From NCBI GenBank assembly GCA_038318895.1, contig JBBQCS010000002.1, forward strand, positions 1 through 64,000: DNA of 64,000 nt, in the 5' to 3' direction. Below the pieces are notes generated by a model. It saw only the letters and a list, made by a program, of their open reading frames with translations, had not been told where the DNA came from and did no database searches. The position numbers and the translations under genes are program-made. This stretch comes from UBA11222 sp030652895. GTDB taxonomy: Bacteria; Pseudomonadota; Alphaproteobacteria; UBA11222. Shown here in pieces: positions 36,959 through 46,427 of this stretch (its first letter is position 1; every line of letters starts with the position of its first letter).

Positions 36959-39661
36959 GTGACGGAATTTGGCCAAGACACCCTGAAAACCCGCCGTAAA
37001 CTGAAAGTGGGAACCAAGAGCTATGATTACTTTAGCCTGAAGGCGGCCGAAAAGGCGGGTGTCGGCGCGATCTCGCGCTTGCCGTTTTCGCTCAAGGTGC
37101 TACTGGAAAATCTGTTGCGCTGGGAAGACGGGCGCACGGTTTCGGTTGGTGACATCAAAGCCATTGGCAAATGGCTCAAGCAACGCCGCAGCGACCGGGA
37201 AATTTCCTATCGGCCGGCCCGGGTGCTGATGCAGGATTTCACGGGCGTACCCGCCGTGGTGGATCTGGCTGCGATGCGTAACGCCATGGTCTCACTGGGG
37301 GGGAATGCAGGCAAGATCAATCCTCTCACCCCGGTAGATCTGGTGATCGATCATTCCGTCATGGTCGATTATTCCGGTGACGCCAAAGCATTCAAACAGA
37401 ATGTTGCGCGTGAATATGAACGCAATATCGAACGGTATGAATTTCTGCGCTGGGGGCAGGATGCGTTCGACAATTTCCGCGTGGTGCCGCCCGGCACCGG
37501 CATCTGCCATCAGGTCAATCTGGAATATCTGGCCCAGACCGTCTGGACCAAGAAAGATAAGAATGGCGGCAAAACCGTAGAGGTCGCCTATCCCGACACA
37601 CTCGTCGGCACGGACAGTCACACGACCATGGTCAACGGCCTCGCCGTATTGGGCTGGGGCGTGGGCGGCATCGAGGCGGAGGCGGCCATGCTGGGCCAGC
37701 CGGTATCCATGCTTATCCCGGAAGTAATCGGCTTCAAACTGACCGGTAAATTGCGCGAAGGTCTGACTGCCACGGATCTGGTCCTGACCATCACGCAGAT
37801 GCTGCGTAAAAAAGGCGTCGTCGAAAAATTCGTCGAGTTTTTTGGCCCCGGCCTGGATGAATTAAGCCTCGCGGATCGCGCCACCATTTCCAATATGGCG
37901 CCGGAATATGGGGCAACCTGCGGCTTTTTCCCCATCGATAGCGAAACCATCGCCTATTTGAAAGCCACGGGCCGCAAGGCCTCGCAAATCGCCCTGGTTG
38001 AGAAATACGCCAAGGCGCAGGGCATGTGGCGCACCTCGCGCACACCAGATCCGTTGTTTACCGACACGCTGGAGCTGGACATGTCCAGCGTCGAGCCGTC
38101 GCTGGCTGGACCAAAGCGCCCGCAAGACCGCGTGACATTAGCCAATATCGCCACGGAATTCCGCCAGCTGCTGGCCGATGATTATGGCAAGCAGGGCCAG
38201 GAAGACATGCGTGTCCCGGTTGCCGGGACAAAATATGACATTGGGCACGGCGATGTGCTGATCGCCGCCATCACCAGTTGCACCAACACGTCCAACCCCG
38301 GCGTGCTAATCGCCGCGGGGCTTTTGGCGCGCAATGCGCTGGAGCGCGGATTGACCGTTAAGCCATGGGTAAAAACCTCGCTGGCCCCGGGTTCGCAAGT
38401 GGTGACGGATTATCTGAAAAAGGCTGGTTTGCAGAAACATCTCGACAAGCTCGGCTTTAATCTTGTCGGCTATGGCTGCACCACCTGCATCGGTAATTCC
38501 GGGCCGCTGGCGGATGAGATTTCCGCCGCCGTAAAATCGGGGGATCTGATCGCGGGATCGGTTTCGTCCGGCAACCGCAATTTTGAGGGCCGCATCAACC
38601 CCGATACACAGGCCAATTATCTGGCGTCACCGCCACTGGTGGTGGCCTACGCCATTGCCGGGAACCTGGGCATTGATCTGACCAAAGATCCGATCGGCAA
38701 GGACAAAAAGGGCAAGCCGGTTTATCTCAAAGATGTCTGGCCCGGCAATAAAGAGATTGCCGCTGTGATGAAAAAATGCATCAGCGCCAAATTGTTCCGC
38801 GACCGCTATTCCGACGTGTTCAAGGGCGACGCCAACTGGCGCAAGATCAAACCGGCGGCCGGCGAGACCTATAAATGGAACGCTTCCTCGACCTATGTGC
38901 AGAACCCGCCTTACTTCACGAACATGAAAAAAACCCCTGGCGGTTTCAGCGACGTCAAGGACGCCCGCATTCTGGGTGTATTTGGCGATTCCATCACGAC
39001 GGATCACATCAGCCCGGCCGGTTCAATCAAACTGAACGGTCCGGCCGGGAAATATCTGGTGGATCATAAGGTCGCCCCGCTGGATTTTAATTCATACGGT
39101 GCACGGCGCGGCAACCATGAAGTAATGATGCGCGGCACCCTTGCCAATATACGCATCAAAAACGAAATGCTGCCGGGAACCGAAGGCGGCGTTACCAAAC
39201 ATCTGCCGGGCAGTACGCCAGTTTCGATTTATGACGCCGCCATGGCGTATCAGAAAGACGGTGTGCCGCTGGTGATTTTCGCTGGCAAGGAATATGGTAC
39301 CGGATCGTCGCGCGACTGGGCGGCAAAGGGGACCAATCTGCTCGGCGTAAAGGCCGTGATCGCTGAATCCTTTGAACGTATCCATCGCTCCAATCTGGTG
39401 GGCATGGGGGTTTTGCCGTTGCAGTTTATGCCTGGTGTGACGCGCAAATCGCTTGGCATAACGGGGGACGAAACGGTCAGCATCGAAGGCATGGCCGCCG
39501 GCATCAAACCTAAAATGCAGGTAACCGCGACGATCACTGGAACCGGCAAAAAGCCGCAAAAAATATCCCTGCTGTGCAGGATTGATACGCTGGACGAAGT
39601 GGAATATTTCCGCCATGGCGGCATATTGCATTATGTGCTGCGGAACCTGGCGGCGGCTTGA
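36959..39661 (+). CDS. acnA: Aconitate hydratase A
   Basis: A 900-residue aconitase of the AcnA/IRP1 type, converting citrate to isocitrate in the TCA cycle. The [4Fe-4S] ligands are Cys441 (TSCTNTSNP), Cys507 and Cys510 (GCTTCIGNSGPL). The first part carries DFTGVPAVVDLAAMR and GTDSHTTMVNGL, and the swivel domain has FGDSITTDHISPAG and YGTGSSRDWAAKGT. It starts at a GTG with GAGGGAG about nine bases upstream. Length is standard. A beta-propeller gene follows after 17 bases. Confidence 0.97.
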   Translation: MTEFGQDTLKTRRKLKVGTKSYDYFSLKAAEKAGVGAISRLPFSLKVLLENLLRWEDGRTVSVGDIKAIGKWLKQRRSDREISYRPARVLMQDFTGVPAVVDLAAMRNAMVSLGGNAGKINPLTPVDLVIDHSVMVDYSGDAKAFKQNVAREYERNIERYEFLRWGQDAFDNFRVVPPGTGICHQVNLEYLAQTVWTKKDKNGGKTVEVAYPDTLVGTDSHTTMVNGLAVLGWGVGGIEAEAAMLGQPVSMLIPEVIGFKLTGKLREGLTATDLVLTITQMLRKKGVVEKFVEFFGPGLDELSLADRATISNMAPEYGATCGFFPIDSETIAYLKATGRKASQIALVEKYAKAQGMWRTSRTPDPLFTDTLELDMSSVEPSLAGPKRPQDRVTLANIATEFRQLLADDYGKQGQEDMRVPVAGTKYDIGHGDVLIAAITSCTNTSNPGVLIAAGLLARNALERGLTVKPWVKTSLAPGSQVVTDYLKKAGLQKHLDKLGFNLVGYGCTTCIGNSGPLADEISAAVKSGDLIAGSVSSGNRNFEGRINPDTQANYLASPPLVVAYAIAGNLGIDLTKDPIGKDKKGKPVYLKDVWPGNKEIAAVMKKCISAKLFRDRYSDVFKGDANWRKIKPAAGETYKWNASSTYVQNPPYFTNMKKTPGGFSDVKDARILGVFGDSITTDHISPAGSIKLNGPAGKYLVDHKVAPLDFNSYGARRGNHEVMMRGTLANIRIKNEMLPGTEGGVTKHLPGSTPVSIYDAAMAYQKDGVPLVIFAGKEYGTGSSRDWAAKGTNLLGVKAVIAESFERIHRSNLVGMGVLPLQFMPGVTRKSLGITGDETVSIEGMAAGIKPKMQVTATITGTGKKPQKISLLCRIDTLDEVEYFRHGGILHYVLRNLAAA

Positions 39662-39678
39662 TAAGGTCTAAACCAGAC

Positions 39679-40752
39679 ATGGCAAAAAAGGCGCGGGTTT
39701 TCCTGCTTTGCGGGCTTCTCCTTGGCTTGCAGGCAGGCCCCGTGCGCGCAGCTACGTTGCTGGTGAGCGATCCCGATAACCGGCAGATTGTATTTATCGA
39801 TACCGTCAATGGAGAACGCCGCGGCCATGCCGCAACCGGCGAAGGGCCGCGCATAGTCGCGGTTAGTCCCGATGGGCGGCTTGCCCTTGCCGGTAATTAT
39901 GGTTCGGCGCAGGTTGCAGGAAATTCCGTACAGGTGCTGGACGTCAGCGCCGCGCAGGTGCGCAGCACAATCAGTATCGCGCCATATCAGCGCCCATCGG
40001 CCATTCAATGGCTGCCGGACGGCAAACGCGCGCTGATTGCAGTACAGGGGACGAAGTCACTTGTGCTGGTTAACGTGCAGACGGGGCGCATCGAAGCCAG
40101 TTTTGGCCCGGCTGCAAGTACAGCACGCCAGTTTGCCGTCACTGCCGATGGGAAGACTGTATTTCTGGGCGATCCCGCGGGCGGCACGGTGCGCAAGATC
40201 AATCTCGCCAGTGGCAAGGAAGTGGCCGCCAGCGATACGTCCGCCGAGGCGCAAAGCCTTGCCATATCCGCTGATGGCGCGCGGCTATGGGTGATTGATC
40301 GCGGCGAAGATGCGATCAAGGTACTGGATGGTTCCGATCTGCGGCTGATCGCAGGCCTCGACGCGGGCAACCTTCCCATGGGTGTGGCGCTGACACCAAA
40401 TGGCCGTTATGCGCTGGTTTCCAACGCCCTGTCCGCTGATATCGCGGTCTATGACACGCGCTCGCTGGAGCAGACGCAGTTATTCTCGACCCGCAGTGTG
40501 GCCTCCACCTCGTTGGCGCCACGCGCGGATGCGGACAAATTTGGCGACGTGAGGCGGCTGGCGCAGATTTCGATTCCCGTCGGCATTCTTGCCGCGCCCG
40601 ACGGATTGAGCGCCTTTGTGATGAATAATTTTTCCGGCGAGATTATTCAGTTCGACATTTTCACCGGCGCAGCGCTGCATGTATTCCAAGGCAGCCGCAG
40701 ACCCGGCGGCCTGGCCTATTCGCCCATCGGGGCAAACGGCAAGGCGCAGTAG
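39679..40752 (+). CDS. Exported YVTN-type beta-propeller protein
   Basis: About 357 residues: a signal peptide (about 1-24, ending PVRA) followed by repeats of about 42 residues with the propeller pattern, e.g. VAVSPDGRLALAGNYG, QWLPDGKRALIAVQG, FAVTADGKTVFLGDP, LAISADGARLWVIDRG, VALTPNGRYALVSNA and LAAPDGLSAFVMNNF. Such proteins are periplasmic or surface-bound; many act in quinoprotein or cell-surface contexts but no activity can be assigned. The frame is open from a TTG at 39658 overlapping acnA, but ATG 39679 begins the signal peptide. Probably co-transcribed with acnA. Confidence 0.82.
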   Translation: MAKKARVFLLCGLLLGLQAGPVRAATLLVSDPDNRQIVFIDTVNGERRGHAATGEGPRIVAVSPDGRLALAGNYGSAQVAGNSVQVLDVSAAQVRSTISIAPYQRPSAIQWLPDGKRALIAVQGTKSLVLVNVQTGRIEASFGPAASTARQFAVTADGKTVFLGDPAGGTVRKINLASGKEVAASDTSAEAQSLAISADGARLWVIDRGEDAIKVLDGSDLRLIAGLDAGNLPMGVALTPNGRYALVSNALSADIAVYDTRSLEQTQLFSTRSVASTSLAPRADADKFGDVRRLAQISIPVGILAAPDGLSAFVMNNFSGEIIQFDIFTGAALHVFQGSRRPGGLAYSPIGANGKAQ

Positions 40753-40794
40753 GACGATTACTGCCCTGAAATATTCATCCCAAACGGTATGTGT

Positions 40795-41946
40795 TTATCG
40801 TAATTCGTCTGGTCCCGGTTCGCGCGAGTCCTCGTCGGAGTTCTTAACCGGGTCCGGCGTTTTGAACAGATCATAATAGTCGCGGGTCAGATCGGTGGCC
40901 TTCATACCGGGAAGTTTGAACGCCCAGCCTTTTGCGCGGGCTGCAATTTCCGTGATCTGTTTTTCTATCGCATCGGGTTTCAGAAGTTTGGGATTCGCCT
41001 CATACAAACCGGCTTTGGCTGCCGCCTCAGCCTGTGCTGAATCAAAATGGGCTTCAAACCGCGTCCAGCGGGCGTTGTCCCGCAAGACCGTCCAGCTTGT
41101 CAGAACCATGCCGTCGAACATTTTGTGCTCGGCGCGAAACGCCCCGGTGAAATCAATTTTATCCGCCGGCATCGCATCATCCAGAGGCAGCAGTGCTACC
41201 GCCTTGGCGACATTACCCGGCAGTTCGGCCAGAACCAGCTCCTTGCCCGCGGGCGTCTCGGTAATGGCGAAGGCGGCATTTTGATCGGCGCGCTTAATCT
41301 CATACGCCGGGCCATCTGGCGGGGTAACCGTAACCGACGCGATGCGGTCTTCCGCAATATCGAACAGCGCACGGTCGATCCAATCGGAAACCTGCAGCGG
41401 AATATTCACGTCGCCCTGCACCAGATATGTTTGCGCCTCGCCATCCCGGCGCGCATACGCGATGCCCGCGCGCGTGCCGCTGGGCGGTGTTTGCACCTTG
41501 CCCAAAACCAGTGCGGCCATCGGGGCTCCCTCTGCATTGAAAACGGTAATGCGGACGCCTTTTGCGTTTTTCGCAGCCCTCTTGTCATCGGGCGCCGCCA
41601 ATAACAGCGCGCCATGATTTTCCGCGCGCGCGGTGCGCAGATCCACCGCCTCCAGTTTCGCGAGCGCAAATATCGCCTTGCGCACGACATCAAAATTGGC
41701 AGGCCACCCGCCACGGTCCGGCAGCACCCAGCCGCCCTTGGCAGCGCGCGAAACAACGACGTCACCCTGCACCGTGTTAACGGTAATCTTTGCAACCGCT
41801 TCGATCTGTTGCTCAAGCTGCGGGAACAGGGCCTGGCGTGGAAACGGGGCCCGGTTCGCCGTCTCGCGCGTCATAACAGCGGCAAACGCCGCCAATACGA
41901 TTATACCGGTCAGGACGGCCAGAACGGTCAATTGCCTGGACTTCAT
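40795..41946 (-). CDS. DUF4340 domain protein, membrane-anchored
   Basis: A 383-residue protein with one N-terminal membrane helix (about 7-25) and a long extracytoplasmic part. The pattern KITVNTVQGDVVVSRAAKGGWVLPDRGGWPAN (for example DVVVSRAAKGGWVLPDRGG) near residue 60 is the DUF4340 repeat start. DUF4340 proteins accompany Gld-type ABC transporters. It is last in a four-gene operon and overlaps the GldG-like gene by four bases. Function unknown. Confidence 0.85.
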   Translation of the reverse strand: MKSRQLTVLAVLTGIIVLAAFAAVMTRETANRAPFPRQALFPQLEQQIEAVAKITVNTVQGDVVVSRAAKGGWVLPDRGGWPANFDVVRKAIFALAKLEAVDLRTARAENHGALLLAAPDDKRAAKNAKGVRITVFNAEGAPMAALVLGKVQTPPSGTRAGIAYARRDGEAQTYLVQGDVNIPLQVSDWIDRALFDIAEDRIASVTVTPPDGPAYEIKRADQNAAFAITETPAGKELVLAELPGNVAKAVALLPLDDAMPADKIDFTGAFRAEHKMFDGMVLTSWTVLRDNARWTRFEAHFDSAQAEAAAKAGLYEANPKLLKPDAIEKQITEIAARAKGWAFKLPGMKATDLTRDYYDLFKTPDPVKNSDEDSREPGPDELR

Positions 41947-43931
41947 GACACGCCCCCGGTCTGCGCGGGCTTCATTTTACGCCAGTGCGCGCTTCTGGTT
42001 TTGCGCCGATGGTTGCGCCATTGGGCCAGGAGGATTGCCGCCACGCCAACCAGAAACGGCGTCAGCGCGATATTGATAAAGCGTAAGCGATCCTGCAAGG
42101 ATTCCACGTCGCTGCGTAACGAATGCTGAACATTACGCAACGCGTTGCGGGTTTGAGAAATCTGCGCACGGGCGCGCGCTATTTCCGCTTCCTGTTCCGG
42201 GGTTACAAGAGCCTCCCCGGCGCCGCCATCGGGTTTGGGCACGCCCGCCACGGGGCGTTCCATTTCAGCCAGCCGCCTTTCGGACGCCTGCAATTCTGTT
42301 TTAAGCCGCTGCTCTTCTTCCAGATAACGTGACTCGGCGGCGCGCATCAATTCCTGCACCACCAGGAATGGGCGGGAAGATTTCGACCGGCTGCGTAGAG
42401 AGATCAGATCGCCTGACCCCGTCATGTTATCAATCGCCGCCATAACCAGGTTACCATTATCCGCTGTCGGCACCGCAATACGCTGACCACGATATTCGCT
42501 CACCTCCACCCACCAGTTGTCGTCCCACAAATCCGTGTCGGCGACCGCAATCACATTTATCGGTTTTTGCGAGGTTTTCAGGTGCGGGCGCAACGCCTTA
42601 TAGCTTTCAGTCAATTCCGGGCTGGCGTCTTTGGGCAGTTGCGGCGGCCCGTTCGGGAAGGCACTCGACACATCGCCCGACAGCCGGGCAGCCATCACAT
42701 ACCGCTCGCCGCTGGGCGTAAACGCGCGCAACAGATCTATCGGATTGGGTGCGCGGCGCAGCATCATTGACGCATCGATCAGCGCAGCGTCGCCGCTGCT
42801 GGTAATTAACGGCGTAAATAGCGTGGTGGCGTCGGGCAGCTTTTTCAAATTCCCCGCCATCGCCATGGTGATATAGCGCAATTCTCCGGTAACAGGATCA
42901 TTGTGATCAAACGCGTCCTCGCGCAAACCAAGCCAGGCGACATAAGTGGTCTCCTGCTGTTCGCCCAGATTGTCCACTACCACCCGCTGGCCAAATGTAC
43001 GATCGGCAACAACCTGGTTGGGGTCCATTTCGATCCCCCAGGCGCGATAAAGTTCGGGCATGGTCGAGGATGGCGACACCACTTCGCGTGACGTCAACGG
43101 GTTTTTGCTGCGCGATGGCGGCTTGGCAACCTCGGATACGGGATCTGTAAAGGCTATCACCCGCCCGCCCCGCAACACGAACTGGTCAATGGCGTAACGG
43201 GTCAATGCATCCATTTTTTCGGGATGCACAATCATCAGCACATCGATGGCATCATCAAGATCAGCAAACTGGCCGGTCAGCATCTCCACGTCAAAATTAT
43301 CCCGCATCTGCTGATACAGCATGAAAGGTTTGATCTCACCGCGCATCACCGCCTCGATGCCGCCCTTGCCGATATCGAGCGGAAGACCGGATATTACGCC
43401 GATTTTTGGCTTCCTGGCGTCAGACAGTCTGCTGATCAATTGCGTCAGATCATATTCCAGAAACTGTTCCCGATCCTGGGTGAAGAAGGGAACGGTCTCA
43501 ACCCCATCCACCATATTGGCCGCGGTCAGGCCCAGAAAGAACTTCTCGCCCTGCTGGGTAGGCAGGCCCTGCATACCAAGCGCGACAGCGCGTTCCTCGG
43601 CCTCGCTGAATGGTTCGGGATCAATGATTTCCAGCAACAGATTGCCGTGCGAATTAGCCTCGTATTCCTTCAGCATGTCGCGCACCCGCTGACCATAAAT
43701 CTGGGCGCCCGGCACATCCTTGGCGAGACGTTCGGAATAATAGAACTGCAACCGCACCGGCTCGGTCAGTTTCGCCAAAACGTTACGCGTTCCCTGGCTA
43801 AGGGTAAACAGACTGTCCTGGGTCAGATCAAACCGCGCGGAATATAGCGTGGCGTTGGACAGCACATTAACCGCCAGAAACAGAATGGCGGTCAGAACCA
43901 ACGCAATCGGGGCCCGCAAATTACGTTGCAT
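41943..43931 (-). CDS. GldG-like ABC transporter auxiliary protein
   Basis: A 662-residue protein with membrane helices at both ends (about 10-28 and 630-647). The large extracytoplasmic domain is of the ABC_transp_aux/GldG type (FDLTQDSLFTLSQGTRNVLAKL near 35, IIDPEPFSEAEERAVALGMQG near 103, and KIGVISGLPLD near 176); part of it is a ThuA-like fold. A coiled-coil (about 545-625) precedes the last helix. It ends in the next gene's start (four-base overlap) and is seven bases after the permease. In Bacteroidetes the homologous GldAFG transporter is tied to gliding; in proteobacteria the function is not known. Confidence 0.87.
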   Translation of the reverse strand: MQRNLRAPIALVLTAILFLAVNVLSNATLYSARFDLTQDSLFTLSQGTRNVLAKLTEPVRLQFYYSERLAKDVPGAQIYGQRVRDMLKEYEANSHGNLLLEIIDPEPFSEAEERAVALGMQGLPTQQGEKFFLGLTAANMVDGVETVPFFTQDREQFLEYDLTQLISRLSDARKPKIGVISGLPLDIGKGGIEAVMRGEIKPFMLYQQMRDNFDVEMLTGQFADLDDAIDVLMIVHPEKMDALTRYAIDQFVLRGGRVIAFTDPVSEVAKPPSRSKNPLTSREVVSPSSTMPELYRAWGIEMDPNQVVADRTFGQRVVVDNLGEQQETTYVAWLGLREDAFDHNDPVTGELRYITMAMAGNLKKLPDATTLFTPLITSSGDAALIDASMMLRRAPNPIDLLRAFTPSGERYVMAARLSGDVSSAFPNGPPQLPKDASPELTESYKALRPHLKTSQKPINVIAVADTDLWDDNWWVEVSEYRGQRIAVPTADNGNLVMAAIDNMTGSGDLISLRSRSKSSRPFLVVQELMRAAESRYLEEEQRLKTELQASERRLAEMERPVAGVPKPDGGAGEALVTPEQEAEIARARAQISQTRNALRNVQHSLRSDVESLQDRLRFINIALTPFLVGVAAILLAQWRNHRRKTRSAHWRKMKPAQTGGVS

Positions 43932-43937
43932 CTGCTC

Positions 43938-44672
43938 CTACCCTGCCTTCTTCATTTCAACGATCACCATATTGGCGTACAGCCAGGCGCCAATCAGCGA
44001 CGCAAAATAAACCACGTCCCGCAAATCGATCACCCCGTTGGTAATGGCGTCGAAATGGGTGAGGAAGCTGAACGATGCGATGGCGCGCAGCAGGGCCTCC
44101 GGCGCCCAGGCGGAAAAGAAATCCAGCACCATAGGCAGGCCGCTGACCGTGAACAAAAAGCACGCGCTAACCGTAATCACAAAGGCGATCACCTGGTTGC
44201 GGGTGGTGGCGGAAATGCATGCGCCAATCGAAAGGTACGCACCCGCCATCAGCGCGCTGCCTATATAACTGGCCAGGATCACCCCATTATCGGGATCACC
44301 CAGATAATTGACGGTAATCCAGATCGGAAATGTCAGGGCCAGCGCCACCAAAGCGAACCCCCAGGCGGCCAGAAATTTACCAAGAACCACGGCCCATAAC
44401 GGCACAGGCAGGGTTAACAGCAGCTCGATAGTGCCGGATTTGGCTTCTTCGGCCCATAGCCGCATGCTGATCGCCGGGATCAAAAACAGGTATAACCAGG
44501 GATGAAACAGGAAAAAGTTTTTCAGGCTGGCTTCGCCCGCTTCAAAAAACTGCCCCACGTAAAATGTCGTCAATCCGCTGAGAAACAGGAAAATGACGAT
44601 AAAAATATACGCCAGCGGCGTTGCGAAATAGCCCATGAACTCACGCTGCAAAACCAACCGTAACCCGTTCAT
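43938..44672 (-). CDS. GldF-like ABC-2 permease subunit
   Basis: A 244-residue permease with six helices. The N-terminal LQREFMGYFATPLAYIFIVIFLFLSGL (e.g. REFMGYFATPLAYIFI), the LFLIPAISMRLWAEEAKSGTIELLLTLP motif (e.g. RLWAEEAKSGTIELLLT) and the end LYANMVIVEMKKAG match the GldF/NosY-like ABC2 family. It overlaps the ATPase gene by four bases (ATGA). It forms the membrane part of the Gld-like transporter with the ATPase and the GldG-like subunit. Confidence 0.9.
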   Translation of the reverse strand: MNGLRLVLQREFMGYFATPLAYIFIVIFLFLSGLTTFYVGQFFEAGEASLKNFFLFHPWLYLFLIPAISMRLWAEEAKSGTIELLLTLPVPLWAVVLGKFLAAWGFALVALALTFPIWITVNYLGDPDNGVILASYIGSALMAGAYLSIGACISATTRNQVIAFVITVSACFLFTVSGLPMVLDFFSAWAPEALLRAIASFSFLTHFDAITNGVIDLRDVVYFASLIGAWLYANMVIVEMKKAG

Positions 44673-45397
44673 GCACGCACCTCAACTAAATCACCGGTGG
44701 TCAGCTGACGGAACACTTCTTCCAGCCGCCCGCGCGCGGCAAGCTCTGCGGGCGTTGCATCGGCCACAATGCGACCGCGATCAATGATGATCGCGCGGGT
44801 GCAGATGGCATCCACTTCTTCCAGAATATGGGTCGAGATGATAATCGCCTTGTGGGGCGCCATTTCGGCGATCAGGTTGCGCACGGTGTGCTTCTGGTTG
44901 GGATCAAGCCCATCGGTGGGCTCATCCATGATCAGCACGGGCGGATCGTGCAGGATTGCCTGGGCCAGGCCCACCCTGCGCTTGAACCCCTTGGACAGGG
45001 TGTCAATCGGCTGTTCCATCACGCCGGCGAGCCCGGTTCTTTCCACCGCCAAGGCGATAGCGCGGTCGCGTGCCGCCCCGCCGATACGGCGAACACCGGC
45101 AATGAACAGCAAAAATTCGCGCGGCGTCATATCGGGATAGGCCGGCGCGCCTTCCGGCAGATATCCCATGCTTTGCTTGACCCCAATCGGATCAATCGTG
45201 ACATCACGCCCCAGCACCCGCGCCGTACCCGAGGTGGGCGCGAGAAAACCGGTGATCATTTTCATGGTGGTGGATTTACCTGCCCCATTGGGGCCGAGAA
45301 AGCCCAGCACCTCACCCTTCGCAACCTTGAAGCTGACCCCGTCCACGGCGGTGATCTGCGGCCCAAACTTCTTAACCAGCGCTTCGACTTCAATCAT
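44669..45397 (-). CDS. Gld-like ABC transporter ATP-binding protein
   Basis: About 242 residues: Walker A GPNGAGKST near 38-46, signature SKGFKRRVGLAQA near 135, Walker B PVLIMDEPTDGLDP near 155 and the H-loop ISTHILEEVD. It has the compact form of the CcmA/NatA/GldA subfamily. The frame is open upstream to 45448 but ATG 45397 (MIEVEALVKKFG) is the natural start. It is first in the operon ATPase, permease, GldG-like, DUF4340, and is divergent from fabI. Confidence 0.92.
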   Translation of the reverse strand: MIEVEALVKKFGPQITAVDGVSFKVAKGEVLGFLGPNGAGKSTTMKMITGFLAPTSGTARVLGRDVTIDPIGVKQSMGYLPEGAPAYPDMTPREFLLFIAGVRRIGGAARDRAIALAVERTGLAGVMEQPIDTLSKGFKRRVGLAQAILHDPPVLIMDEPTDGLDPNQKHTVRNLIAEMAPHKAIIISTHILEEVDAICTRAIIIDRGRIVADATPAELAARGRLEEVFRQLTTGDLVEVRA

Positions 45398-45527
45398 ATG
45401 TACGCCAAATAGTCCGACAAAGAATTGCTTGCACGCCTGAACCCTCAATATGCTGACCTAGATAGTCAAAGCGTCCGCTCTGTGCAAGTCATATACATGT
45501 GAATGGAAAGACGGTGCGGCGGCGACA

Positions 45528-45555
45528 TTGACCCCGCCTTGTGATCGTGTAGGAT
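45528..45555 (+). promoter_or_regulatory. Candidate sigma-70 promoter of fabI
   Basis: TTGACC (45528-45533) and TAGGAT (45550-45555) are 16 bases apart, giving a leader of about 32 bases. A GATTC at 45589-45593 directly abuts the start codon. Confidence 0.5.
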
Positions 45556-45593
45556 GCCGGGAAGTATCAAATCATCAGAAACTAGGGGGATTC

Positions 45594-46427
45594 ATGGGCC
45601 AGATCAGCAACCTGATGCAGGGCAAGCGCGGCCTGATCATGGGGGTTGCCAACGAGCGCTCACTCGCGTGGGGCATTGCCAAGACCTGCCATGAACATGG
45701 GGCGGAGCTGGCGTTTTCCTATCAGGGGGACGCGCTGCTGAAACGGGTGTCGCCGCTGGCGCAGTCCGTGGGCTCCAATCTGGTGTTGCCCTGCGATGTC
45801 ACCGATGCGGCCAGTATCGATGCATTGTTCGAGAGCCTGCGCAAGGAATGGGGCGCACTGGACTTTGTGGTGCACGCCATCGCCTATTCGGCCAAGGAAG
45901 AGCTTAAGGGCCGTTATGTCGACACGACGCCCGGCAATTTCGCCATGAGCATGAATATATCCTGTTACTCGTTCACAGCGGTGACGCAACGCGCGGAAAA
46001 GCTCATGCCGGACGGCGGCAGCCTGCTGACGCTCACATACTATGGCGCGGAAAAGGTCATGCCGCATTATAATGTGATGGGAGTGGCCAAGGCCGCGCTG
46101 GAGGCCAGTGTGCGCTATCTGGCGGCCGATCTGGGGGCCAAAAATATCCGGGTGAATGCGATTTCGGCCGGGCCGGTAAAAACCCTGGCCGCCAGCGCCA
46201 TCGGCGATTTTCGCTATATCCTGAAATGGAACGAGCTGAATTCGCCTCTGAAGCGCAACGTTACCATCGAGGATGTGGGCAAGGCGGCAATGTTCCTGCT
46301 GAGCGATCTGGGCAGCGGTGTCACCGGCGAAATGAACCATGTGGATTGCGGCTATCACATTATCGGCATGAAAGACGAAAACGCCCCGGACATTGCGGTC
46401 GCGCTTGCCAATAATAAAGGCGAGTAA
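45594..46427 (+). CDS. fabI: Enoyl-[acyl-carrier-protein] reductase (NADH)
   Basis: About 278 residues, a short-chain-dehydrogenase-fold enzyme that makes the last reduction of each fatty-acid elongation cycle. The variant nucleotide motif GLIMGVANERSLAWGIA (13-29) and the catalytic Tyr159 and Lys166 (YNVMGVAK, Y-x6-K) are those of FabI. The frame is open to 45528, but AGGGGG just before ATG 45594 fixes the start. Its stop overlaps the aroC start by one base (TAATG). Confidence 0.95.
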   Translation: MGQISNLMQGKRGLIMGVANERSLAWGIAKTCHEHGAELAFSYQGDALLKRVSPLAQSVGSNLVLPCDVTDAASIDALFESLRKEWGALDFVVHAIAYSAKEELKGRYVDTTPGNFAMSMNISCYSFTAVTQRAEKLMPDGGSLLTLTYYGAEKVMPHYNVMGVAKAALEASVRYLAADLGAKNIRVNAISAGPVKTLAASAIGDFRYILKWNELNSPLKRNVTIEDVGKAAMFLLSDLGSGVTGEMNHVDCGYHIIGMKDENAPDIAVALANNKGE

